Assembly (NCBI RefSeq): GCF_014851395.1 | Contig: NW_024044681.1 | Span: forward strand, 25,111,036-25,175,035 | Reading direction: 5' to 3' | Length of the DNA stretch: 64,000 nucleotides | Source of the DNA: Micropterus salmoides | Taxonomy: Eukaryota; Chordata; Actinopteri; Centrarchiformes; Centrarchidae | Shown: piece by piece, positions 13,249-22,935 of the stretch | Layout: each line of letters begins with the position of its first letter | How positions within the stretch are numbered: the stretch's first letter is position 1 | Made by a program: the position numbers and the translations under genes | The notes under the pieces: generated by a model | What the model saw: the letters and a program-made list of their open reading frames with translations, nothing else | Database searches by the model: none | What the model was told of the DNA's origin: nothing

Positions 13249-14013
13249 ACACACACTAATCAGAGTTTCCTTTGGGCCAGATGTCCAGGAGTAAATTTGC
13301 CTCCCAAAATAGTCTCTCTCTGTCTAACATATTTCAGTGCACAAACAACAACATACAGGTATACCAGTGCTTATGCAGACATATACGCATCCTTAACCAT
13401 ATAAACCAGTCCACTTCTGTACAAATTGGCTAATTAGAGTATACAGTGGATAGATGTTCAGTACTGTCTACAGCGTTGTATAATAATGTACATTAACTGA
13501 AACAGTTAGGTGATAATGGCTTTATCTTTAATGTGATATTTATCTTTGTCAATATATCAGGGCTCAAATCATCGGAGAGTCCGTGAAGAAGTTCTGATCT
13601 GCTGTTGTGTTTACGTCATAACTCCTGAAGACCAAAAATGTGTCAGATTTTTGTGTTGTGTTTATCAAAATGGGGCTACAAACCCTAATTGAGATGACTG
13701 AGAGTCAGAGATTATTACTTACTGCATCCACTAATCCATGACTTCTAATGAACTTGTTTAATGCTGATTTGGGTGATTTTGCAGTTGTTACAGTTTCCCT
13801 CCTGTAATGACCTCAGGTTAAAAAGCATCTGAACATGTTATGATACAAATGATACTAAATATGAGTTACTGTAATCTTACTCAGGCTACTGAGCTGGCGG
13901 ATGATAGTGGACAGCGTGTTGTTGGTTACACACTCCAGCTCGTTGCCAATCCCATCAGGCACTGCACCGTGGCACAGGTGCCGAGGCTCAATGTTTCTCT
14001 TGACCAAAGGCAT
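10376..14013 (-). CDS. wasf3: WASP family member 3 (WAVE3), actin regulator
   Basis: This scaffold protein of the WAVE regulatory complex links Rac signalling to Arp2/3-driven actin branching. Coding exons on the minus strand: 14013-13881, 12789-12655, 12541-12388, 12288-12171, 12061-11877, 11282-11061, 10964-10660, 10533-10376. They sum to 1410 nt (469 residues) with phase kept at every GT-AG junction. The N-terminal WAVE homology domain starts MPLVKRNIEPRHLC and includes DPSYFFDLWKEKMLQDTEDK. It is followed by a basic stretch, EVKKVRKARNRRQEW. A proline-rich segment spans about residues 316-400. The WH2 motif is near 405-422 (DARSDLLSAIRIGIQLKK), and the acidic tail DSDDDSELDENEWSD fills 455-469. 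The sequence NNFYGRANSLQDRIDRLAVK and the basic region match WASF3 better than WASF1 or WASF2. Human WASF3 has 502 residues; the deficit is mostly in the middle and proline-rich region. Upstream noncoding exons are expected but were not located. Confidence 0.95.
13184..13257. repeat. (CA)n microsatellite in wasf3 intron
   Basis: About 31 uninterrupted CA units run from 13184 to 13246, followed by GT and a further ACACACA. It lies in the intron between the first two coding exons of wasf3 and is likely length-polymorphic. Confidence 0.95.
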
Positions 14014-14040
14014 GGTCCCTTCTCACAACTCAGCCACCTG
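14014..14040 (-). other. wasf3: 5' UTR part of the first coding exon of wasf3
   Basis: On the minus strand a pyrimidine-rich acceptor, CTGTCCCCCAG, precedes about 27 noncoding bases and the ATG at 14013. This implies at least one noncoding exon further upstream, towards higher coordinates. Confidence 0.5.
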
Positions 14041-15026
14041 CTGGGGGACAGAGGACAGCTCACTGCATACTGCATACTGCAACCAGAGTAGAACTATCAG
14101 CACATTAATCCACATTCATAAAGCAATCAGTGTTCATGTAAATACACGGGTTACACTGACCTATTCATTAGGCACAAAGTCCACTTTAATGCATGTAACT
14201 TTTATTGTTACTGATTTACTCACCAATAACTAGAGTAATGATTTCCAGTATTTATACTTTCTATAAGAATTTATTTTTAAGTTTTACAAGTTTCAGATAA
14301 AATTATAATATACATAAATTGTATATTTTTAAAAAGCATGTTGTAAATGTTTATTTGATCAAAACTGAATTTAACATTTTGATGATATTACGTTTAAAAA
14401 GAGTGGACAGCGTAAACAAGTGTAATGGACAGCATCAAAATTAAACTCTTTAAGGTTGTGTTATATTTGCTGTGTTGAATATTGTATGACTTGCTGCAGA
14501 ATGTCACAATTTATCACCACCTGCCAAAGTGCTACACCTATTGTATGTTACTGGGCATTTTGTTTGAAGGATTAAACATACTGAACAACAGCTGTTTTAT
14601 TCAGTGAGCTTATTTTGATAAAAAGAGGTGTGAAGACAACAGATGTGGCAATTTGTAAGTGAATTTGCAAGTCACTTTGCACTGCTTTATTAAATGGACT
14701 TGAAACAGGGGACTGAGTGATTGCCAGTAATTACAGGTATAGGTTAGTCAGTGCACTAGTAACAATAAGAACAATAATAATAGAACAAACATAATTTTCA
14801 TATTCGGTACGCAAACAAATTAGAGTGAACTCCTGAATGTTTGATTACACAGGTAAGTGCATGGAGCTGCAGAGAGAGTGGGAGTTTAGAGCTATAACAC
14901 CACATTAATGTTCACATTCTAACATTTTTAACAAAAATGAAACATGATCTATAAATTAAGGGGTCAATTCCTCAGTTTCTACAAAAGCAGAAACAAAATG
15001 TTATTTATTTCTGTACTCAGGTTACT
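14041..15026. other. Probable 5' intron of wasf3
   Basis: The stretch is AT-rich with no recognisable exon or repeat. It lies upstream of the acceptor of the first wasf3 coding exon and is probably intronic. Confidence 0.35.
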
Positions 15027-15262
15027 ATTGTATAGAAGCCCTAAGCAGCTATCGATTCAAACATTTTTTTACTCCATTTTCCCATGATAATGGGATAATT
15101 GTAAAGTGCTCTTAACTTATCCTAAAGAAACTCACTGGCCAACCCCTGTATTCAGCTATGGTTTGTTATCTCGAGATCGTGAGAAAATGATCCCGTTATC
15201 CTGGGACAACAGAGTAAAAAAAATATTTGAATGGATGGCCGCTTAGGGCTTCCATTCTATTG
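15027..15262. repeat. Foldback MITE with long imperfect inverted arms
   Basis: The left end reads TATTGTATAGAAGCCCTAAGC. The right end is its near complement, GCTTAGGGCTTCCATTCTAT. Complementarity extends inward through TTCAAACATTTTTTTACTC and TTATCCTGGGACAACAGAG, so arms of about 75 bases enclose a short centre containing TATCTCGAGATCGTGAGA. No coding capacity is present. The layout fits a non-autonomous DNA element. Confidence 0.65.
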
Positions 15263-15857
15263 TGCTTCAAGCAAATCAAGTGCTTGAGAGCAACATGCAC
15301 ACAAAGCCTCCTTTAAATGTTTACTATAAAGTTAATGTGAAGTTATTAACTGAACACATTGACAAATTAAAGGAAAAAAATGCAATTACCTTGTAATTCT
15401 TAAAATTACATGTGCTCTTCCTCGATAATTTAAGACTTAAATGTATTTTCAGTACTTCAACGAAAAGTTCATTCTCAGCGTATGCACACTGGAGGTTTTA
15501 TGTTTCCACATTACATTGGTGCAAACAGAGGTGGAAGAAGTATTTAAATCATTTACTTCAGAAAAAGTAGTAATACCACAGAATAAAAATACAAAATGTC
15601 AAAGTACAGAATGTACTTGAATTTAGCATCAAAAATAAAAGTACTCATAACGCAGAGTGGCTTCTATCAGTGTTATACTATTGTATTATTGCATCATTAT
15701 TATTAATGCACGAATATGTACGTGACACTTAGTGGGTGAAGTTGGGGCAAATTTTAACTACTTCATATACTTTTGGTAGTTTATTCTGTAACAATGGATC
15801 ATACTCTATAAACTGACCATATGTTTTGTATGTAAACTCTTAATAATAGTTAATAAG

Positions 15858-16420
15858 AAAGCCCATTTCTGCCATGAGAAATGTTCTCAAAATAATGACT
15901 TAGCATCCCAAAATATTTACTTAATATTTCAAAATAATGAGACACCTTCTCAAAATACTAAGTATCTCAAAATATTGACTATCTCAAAATAATGAGTATC
16001 TTAAGATAATGAGTATCTTAAAATAATGACTTAAGATACCAAGACATACTAAGTCAATATTTTGAGATACTAACTCATTATTCTCCTGCAACCCTGTACG
16101 CAGGATAAGTTGTTGACGATGGAGGGATGGAACTCATTATTCTGAGATGCTAAGTCATTATTTTAGACACTAACTCATTAATTTAAGATCATATAAGTCA
16201 TTATTTTGAGATGCTAACTTATTATTTTGAGATGCTAAGTCATTATTTTAGACTAACAAATTTTTTTGAGATACTATAAGTCATTATTTTAGACACTAAC
16301 TCATTATTTTGAGATACTATAACTCATTATATTGAGATACTAACTCATTATTTTCATAAAAATTCTCATTATAATGACTCGAGGGATCTTTTTTCATCAC
16401 ATTGACGGAAATGGGCTACC
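15858..16420. mobile_element. Foldback element with repetitive inverted arms
   Basis: Terminal inverted repeats match at 13 of 15 bases: AGCCCATTTCTGCCA at 15860-15874 and TGACGGAAATGGGCT at 16403-16417. Inside, the left part repeats CTCAAAATAATGAGTATCT-like units. The right part repeats their complement (CATTATTTTGAGATACTAA), so the element can fold on itself. The pentamer ATAAG flanks both sides (15853-15857 and 16421-16425) and may be a target-site duplication. There is no open reading frame. Confidence 0.65.
16086..16131 (-). repeat. 46-bp fragment of a teleost dispersed repeat
   Basis: This piece is nearly the reverse complement of 47161-47206. Both share the run around CCTGTACGCAGGATAAG, and both end in a GGATGG/CCATCC motif. 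It sits between the two halves of the foldback element. Confidence 0.7.
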
Positions 16421-16548
16421 ATAAGTAACTGTAGCTCTTAAATAAATGTAGCCAAGTAAAAAGTACAGTATTATCTCTGAAATTTAGTGAAGGAGAAGCA
16501 GAAAGTAGCATAAAATGGAAATACTCAAGTTAAGTATTAATTAGTACC

Positions 16549-18440
16549 ACATATACTAAAATTTAAGGCGACCACAGAGAAACATTCCCCATCAACAGAT
16601 AAAACAGCCTTCTATAAAACCAACTATATCATTGTGAATTAGCCATAGACTGTAGAAAGAAATTAGTTCATCATTTAGAGTAACGTTTAAAAAAAATCCA
16701 GTTCTGTTTTTAGGGTGCCAAGCAAGCGTCATTCGCAAATTTCCCATAATTCACAGCGTGACCGTTACAACAGTCGGACCTCTGCTGTGAAAGCTTTTGG
16801 AAACGGCTGTCTGTCACAGAGCTGTTTGTTCTACTTGACAGAAAGTTTAAACATCTAACAGCAGGTAACTTTTTTCAGTACACATACAGGAAACATAGGG
16901 GTATCTAACATTATGTAAGCGGCACCAGGAGATGCTTAAAAACACAATAGTATCCAAGCCCTACCATAGAGATGCCAGTTAGCTTGTCAGTTGGCTCAAC
17001 GAACGTTTCTTTCCCACCACGTCAGCACGCTCGGACGGGGCAATGGAAGTCGACTTGTCTTATCGGCTGACGCGCTGCTGTCGTGTGTTGGACAGTGACA
17101 GTAGTCATCTCTGCAGGGCGGAGTTCACTCTGACAACAAATCTCTCTGGTCCAAATCACAGCTTGAGCCATGAAGGGATTTGGTCAGCAGATTTACTCCT
17201 GTCATCCAATCACGGTCGTCATGCCAGCCGTTTGACATCCACTGTTTTATTTCAGGATGAATCAGTCCTATTTTTGTGGATTATAAGTCATTAGCTGCCT
17301 TCTATGAATTGGATATTAATATAGCAATTTCCAATTATTAATAGAACAACAAATCACATTAAGGGCGATATTTCATGTCACTCTTTTGGGGAATAATAAA
17401 AAAATATGTGCTAGTGGGAGATTTAAAAAAAAAATAAAAGTTGATGAGGGTCTGAAAAAGGTCGGCAAGGGGAGGACACTTTTCAAAACTTAAAAAACGC
17501 AAAGAAATAGTGATGTTCACCAAGTACATTGAGTAGATGCTGAAGGACAACAGCGCTTAGATTTAATTGTTTTAAACAAAATCATTGCCAAGGACAATTA
17601 AGTAGTAGCCAGATATTGGTAGGGACAAGTGTTTTCCTCCTAGGAGCAGGTAATGGTCCTCATATGACACAGAAAACCCTGTTCATAAGGCAAATTTGAA
17701 TGTCTGAACTCTGAAGATGACAGAAAATAGGTGTTAAGATGGCACATTTTAACCATTTGGGTGCTACCACTTAGTCAGTTTCTGAGGGGAAACCGTACAT
17801 TCAAAAATTGCAAGAAAGAAAATAATGAACCACTCAATCTACCTTGTATGAAATGAGATTAAAGCATAGGCCTAGACTGTTTAAAAGAAGTGGTGGTAGC
17901 CACCATGATGTCACCCATTGGTTTGTGGACTACTGCTTTGATCGACTAATTCAATAATTGCCTATAGCTTCAACACAAAAACAAAATGCATGGAGTTTAG
18001 CAAAATGTTTTTTTCTATAATTTTCAAAGTACGTTTTTACTTTGTACTTTTTATTTAACCTTCTTCAGCTTTTCTCAGTTCTCTCCGACTTTTGTTTCAA
18101 ACCACCCACTAGGTATAAACAGCAGCATGTCAGTCACAGCCGGTCTGTTAACATCTTAGTGGGGACGACCTGGATTAATAGTGAAATGAGACACTCAGCA
18201 TTTGATTTGAAAGCACCACCAACACACACACACTGCTCTTTTCTCACAGATGGCATCATCTGGATTGCGGAAGGGACTAGTGTAACCCAGATATGGGGGC
18301 TTAAATCTTTATAAGTAGCACGCCATGATACTATACTGGAGTATTGCTTGTTTCACAGTGTTAAATCCAACTTTTCTCAATGTTATCTGCATTGGTGATG
18401 ACTTTAATGTGGATGTGTTTACATAGTTTGTGTATTACAG
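16549..18440. other. Intergenic region with one repeat scrap
   Basis: No coding exon was recognised. A donor-like CAGCAG|GTAACT occurs at 16864/16865 (see findings). The stretch 17890-17945, around GATGTCACCCATTGGTTTGT, looks like a fragment of a common fish repeat. The remainder shows nothing specific. Confidence 0.35.
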
Positions 18441-18538
18441 GAAGACCAGACGCGGGAAAGAGGGAGAGAGAGTCTAAGTGGAGACTCCGGGAAGTCACTG
18501 CAAGAGGGCCAACAAATAGTACAGCACATAACCCAAAG
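18441..18538 (+). other. Exon-like segment without coding signal
   Basis: It is bounded by TGTATTACAG on the left and AAAG|GTAAAT on the right. All plus-strand frames lack a recognisable protein. It could be a noncoding RNA exon or chance. Confidence 0.15.
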
Positions 18539-18965
18539 GTAAATCTACAGCATGTGGTTTTTGGTTTTTGTCAAAATTCAACAAACAAGATATAACATAT
18601 TATTTAATGAACTTCAGTGGTGCTCGAAAGCAGATTTTTATTTAAATTTTTTTACCATTGGACAGAACCAGGCTAGCTGTTTATCCCTGTTTCTGGCTCC
18701 GGGCTCCAGCTCCAAATATAGCATACAAACATGAGAGTGCTTTCCATCCTTTTGTCTAACTCTCCGCTGGAAAGGAAATAAGTTTATTTCCCAAAATGTT
18801 AAACTTATGAAGGTGAAGGCATAAGGTACAAGGTAGATTTTATCGTCATATTACAACAGGGTTGTAAAATGAACTTTAGTTTTTAGTTCCCTTCAGCTAC
18901 AAAGGAGAAAATATAAACAGAACAATCATAAAATGGTTGCTCTGTTTTATAGAAAGCTGAGGAAT

Positions 18966-19425
18966 AATTAAAAATTTTCATTAAGCTGGGGGAACAAAGC
19001 TGATCTGTTTTGCTGACCTTGACCAGTAGGTTGTTCTCTGTGCACCACAAGATTATTGATTTCCTCCCGACATGAAGTCTCATCCTTGTTTGAAATCCGT
19101 CCGATGATGGAGGTGTTGTCCTCAAACTTCACAACAGAGTTATTACCGTGTTGGAGGATGCAGTCGTGGGTGAACAGTGTGAACGGGAGGCAGCTGAAGA
19201 CACAGCCCTGTGGGTCTCCGGTGTTGAGCACTAGAGTGGAGGAGGTGTGGCTGATAATCCAAACTATCTGGGGTCTGTTTATGAGGAAGTCCAACAGTTG
19301 CAGAGTGTGGTTGCCTACTTAAGCCCAGAGTGCTGAGATTGCCAATCAGCTTCGTGGGGGAGACTGTGTTGAATGCTGAGCTGAAATCCACTGTACAGAG
19401 GGGCCTGATCATGTAATGCCTTGTG
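18966..19425 (-). pseudogene. LINE reverse transcriptase fragment (minus strand)
   Basis: Minus-strand translation gives VDFSSAFNTVSPTKLIGNL and then NTGDPQGCVFS, the conserved blocks around the active site of non-LTR reverse transcriptases. A degenerate VKFEDNT stands where FADDT is expected, so a catalytic aspartate is lost. Frames shift between blocks. It lies in opposite orientation to the fragment at 19870-21161, so two insertions are implied. CR1/L2-group membership is inferred. Confidence 0.8.
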
Positions 19426-19869
19426 TGTAAGAAGTAACACTTTAAAATCTGTCCTAAAAGTGACAAGGAACCATGAAAGGAAACTTAAATTGGAGCAACA
19501 AAAAAGGCTCTTGATGACTTTCTGTTGTTATTTTGATTTTGTGACAATCAGGGTCCAGAAGATGAGTTGCACACTTTTTCCGTCCTATATTTAGGCTGGT
19601 CCAATAAAAAACCAAATACTGAAGAGTAGCATTACAACAGAGGATTATATCTCCAGTGCTTTATTTGAATTAAACAGGCAGATGGCTAACATGACAGAGA
19701 ACAACATACAGTACGTCTTGTTTCGTTATATACTGGATCCTGGATGTTTTGATTTGATGAAATATTAGTATGTAGTCTTGTGATGTGGTTGGTCACCCTG
19801 TATCTGAAACAGTAACATTTTGGGGGTTATTTTTCCTCCCATTGCCGTTGTTTTCTGGTCAGTGGGGTC
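19426..19869. other. Spacer between two LINE fragments
   Basis: The first 100 bases (around CACTTTAAAATCTGTCC) resemble other fish LINE-associated sequence. The rest is unassigned. There is no gene. Confidence 0.3.
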
Positions 19870-21161
19870 TACTGAGTCTACTTATACACCAACGACTGCA
19901 CCTCAGGGGACCCATCTGTCAAACTCCTGAAGTTCGCTGATGACACAACAGTCATCTGCCTCATCCAGGCCGGTGATGAGTCGGCCTACAGACGGGAGGT
20001 TGATCAGCTGGCTCTGTAGTGTGGTCAGAACAACCTGGAGCTTAACACACTCAAAACTGTGGAGATGACCATGGACTTCAGGAGGAGCCCCCCCACTCTG
20101 CCCCCCATCACCATACTGTGTCTGCTGTGGAATCCTTCAGGTTTCTTGGTTCCACTATATCCCAGGACCTGAAGTGGGAGCCCAACACTGACACGATCAT
20201 CAAGAAGGCCCAGCAGAGGATGTACTTCATGTGCCAGCTCAGGAAGCTGAACCTGCCTAAGGACCTGCTGATCTGCTTTTACACAGCTATCATCCAGTCT
20301 GTCCTCTGCACGTCCATCACTGTCTGGTTTAGATCTGCCACCAAAAAGGACAAGGACAGACTACAACAGACAGTCAGGACTGCAGAAAAAATAATCGGTG
20401 CCAACCTGCCCTCCATTCAGGACTTATACATTTCCAGAGTCAGGAAACGGGCAGGAAACATCACTGCAGATCCATCTCACCCCGGACACAACCTGTTCCA
20501 GCTCCTCCCCTCTGGTAGGCGCTACAGAGCACTGTACGCCAAAACTAACAGACACAGAAGCAGTTTCTTCCCACAAGCCATCACTCTGATGAACAGCTGA
20601 TTTCTGACTCACAGTGTCAGGAACAATTCCTGTGCAATAACCCAGTAACTCTGTCTCTAATCAGCACCTGTTTACTGGCTAACACTTATTATTTATTTAT
20701 TCACCATTCTCTATTTCAGTGCTGTTCATACTGTATTGTATGTCATATTGTATATACTGTATACCATACACCTACCTCAGGTCATAAGGTCATAGGTCTT
20801 ATTTATTTTTTCCAGCATCCTTTGCACTATGCTCCATCACACTGTGTACATGTGTACCTGTATGCATGTATGTGTATGTGTACCTGTATATCATATCCAC
20901 CTTCAACATGTACATAATGAGAATAGTTTACTCCTGCATCCTTTGCACTCTGATCACTGCACTATTTGTCAATATGTCTATATTGTTTTGTTCATAGTGT
21001 GTATATTAGTGTTGTCTATTCTGTAGTTTGTGTCTGATTTTATTTTATTATTGTGTTATTGTATAAGTAAGCACATCGTGAGCAATGTACAATCCTGAGT
21101 CAAACTCCTCGTATGTGTACACATACCTGGCAATAAAACTGATTCTGATTCTGATTCTGAT
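19870..21161 (+). pseudogene. L2/CR1-like LINE, 3' portion with tail
   Basis: Plus-strand translation from about 19880 gives the RT motif KLLKFADDTTVI. A stop and a frameshift near 20020-20115 follow. A 160-codon open stretch (20118-20600) then carries the RT C-terminal region, with FRFLGSTISQDLKWE, LLICFYTAIIQSVLC and NLFQLLPSGRRYRALY. About 550 bases of 3' UTR follow, then CAATAAAACTGATTCTG and a tandem ATTCTG tail at 21139-21161. The 5' part, including any endonuclease, is missing, as is usual for 5'-truncated LINE copies. It is non-functional. Confidence 0.88.
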
Positions 21162-22339
21162 ACTTTTAAAATATATCTTCAAATATTTTATTTTTGTCAC
21201 TTTTCGGTTTTTGAGAATGCTTCTTGGGTGTTTTTATTTAAGTGCCGGTCTATTTTTTGTTATTGTTGTTGTTTAATTGGTTAACCAAGACACTGTTATA
21301 TTGTAATCAGTTTTATGCCAGTGTCGTAGAATGACTTCCGAAAGAAAAGGCTGATATCAAAATCCTCACTGAGACCATCGGGAGGCAGATTGTTTACAAA
21401 ATAAATCCAGAAAATTCACATTTAAGAAGGCATTATTCATAATCCCCACCTCAATTTTAAATTAGCATCCACTATTCTTTCAATTGTATCTTTTAATGTG
21501 TAATTTGATTACTATTTCCTGTTTCTGAAAGCATTTCACTGAGGGGTCTTCCATATTTTAGACAGTGCTATAATCTCTTGGCCAGCTCAGAAGTATTAAC
21601 CCCAATACAGTACTTACCCTCCCCATTATCGCCATCATTGACCCTGCTGGTTTCACACAATGTAGCCAACCACCAGCTTACCCACTTACTGCACATCGGC
21701 CCAAACACTAACACCTCCATCATCCATTACACTCAGACACCCAGACTGCCTCTCCTCTGATATTTGTCCTCCTATTATGGCTTTCTAGTCCTACTCTGAT
21801 CACTGCCAATGCCTTGCCAGTTATTACCCAGTGAGAGTGAGTGCCACGCTTACACACATGCTGAGCTGTGTCATGAGCGCCAGCATATAAATCCAAATCA
21901 TTCAGTTTTCCTCTTTCATGTTTAGCTGTTTTGTGTTCATGTTTAGGGTCAAGGTTATACTAATAATCTTATTTCACGCTGTATTAAGAGAAAGTCTTGT
22001 TGTTCTGTTTTTTTTAAACAACCTTTAAAAGAGACACATTCGGGTCCCATTCGGGTGCTTCATTCAGTGGGTTAAAACATCTTTAGAGTTAGGTCTCCGT
22101 AGCAATGCGGCACACATACCAGCATTTTATTAATGGGGCATTCAACCAATTTTACACATGCAGTTTAGTCTATTTGTCACGAGGAGTTAGGCTTAATAGT
22201 CTTCTGTGGCTCTGGAGTGAGCTCTCCAAAGTTTGAAAAAACAACCCTGATGATGTCATCTAAACTAAGGAAAGTTGGGAGAATTATGGGAAATGTAGGC
22301 TTGAGCATTGTTGGAGCTTCACCATGAGCTTCACCCACA
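21162..22339. other. Intergenic region, nothing recognised
   Basis: No exon, RNA gene or convincing repeat was seen. Short frames lack protein similarity. Confidence 0.35.
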
Positions 22340-22740
22340 TTAAGGACTAAAATTCAGGATATGTCAGCCTCGTGCATTTCAAGTGGTGGCTCTGACACTG
22401 TGGAATGGTCTTCTCTGAGACTTACGTTCTGCAGTCTCTGTTGATACCTTTAAAATACAGACTCTTATTTAGGCTGGCCTGAATTTACGCCATCGAAAGT
22501 ATGCAAACATATGTGTTTTAAGGTCGGTCACTGCCTGCATGTTTTATTGACATTTTATGATGATGTTGTTGCTTATGTCTTGCTTGATTATTATTTATTA
22601 TTTATTACCATTTTACATTGTTGTTGCTTTTGTTTTATTGTTGTCTCTTATTATGCATATGACTTTTATATGTTATTTATTATGACTTATTTACTTAATA
22701 TATGCCATATTAAGTAGGCCTAAACTTTACTTACTTACTT
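22340..22740 (+). repeat. Degenerate LINE 3' end
   Basis: Around 22385-22480 the plus strand reads, with stops, as ALTLWNGLL, DLRSAVSVDTFKIQTLI and AGL. This resembles the C-terminal LWNSLP...FK..L pattern of fish LINE ORF2 proteins. A T-rich, TTATTATTT-laden stretch follows, typical of their 3' UTR. Family and ends are uncertain. Confidence 0.4.
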
Positions 22741-22880
22741 ACTCCTCTGCTTTGATTTTAAAAGTTTTTTTTATCTCTCTTTTGTGAGCCCGCCAACTTT
22801 ATTGAAGTGAAATACTAAATTGCTGAATACCCATTTAAACTTGACTTAAAAGAGAAGTTGAGTCAAATCTTACATAGGGC

Positions 22881-22935
22881 TGTAGTATTATAGTATAGTC
22901 TATTATGGTATAGTATAGTATAGTATAGTCTATTC
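22881..22935. repeat. (TATAG)n microsatellite, degenerate
   Basis: Tandem TATAG/TATAGTC units are interrupted by single-base changes. Confidence 0.8.

Larger units (their letters stand above)
15526..16548 (+). mobile_element. hAT-like MITE, 3'-truncated and split by an insertion
   Basis: The left end, CAGAGGTGGAAGAAGTATTT, is a terminus seen in abundant teleost non-autonomous hAT-like elements, followed by their typical internal runs of AAAGTAC-rich sequence. The second part resumes after the insert at about 16421 (ATAAGTAACTGTAGC) and runs to GTATTAATTAGTACC near 16548, where the matching right terminus is missing. The inserted foldback element occupies 15858-16420. Family assignment is from recall of terminal motifs. 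Confidence 0.6.
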
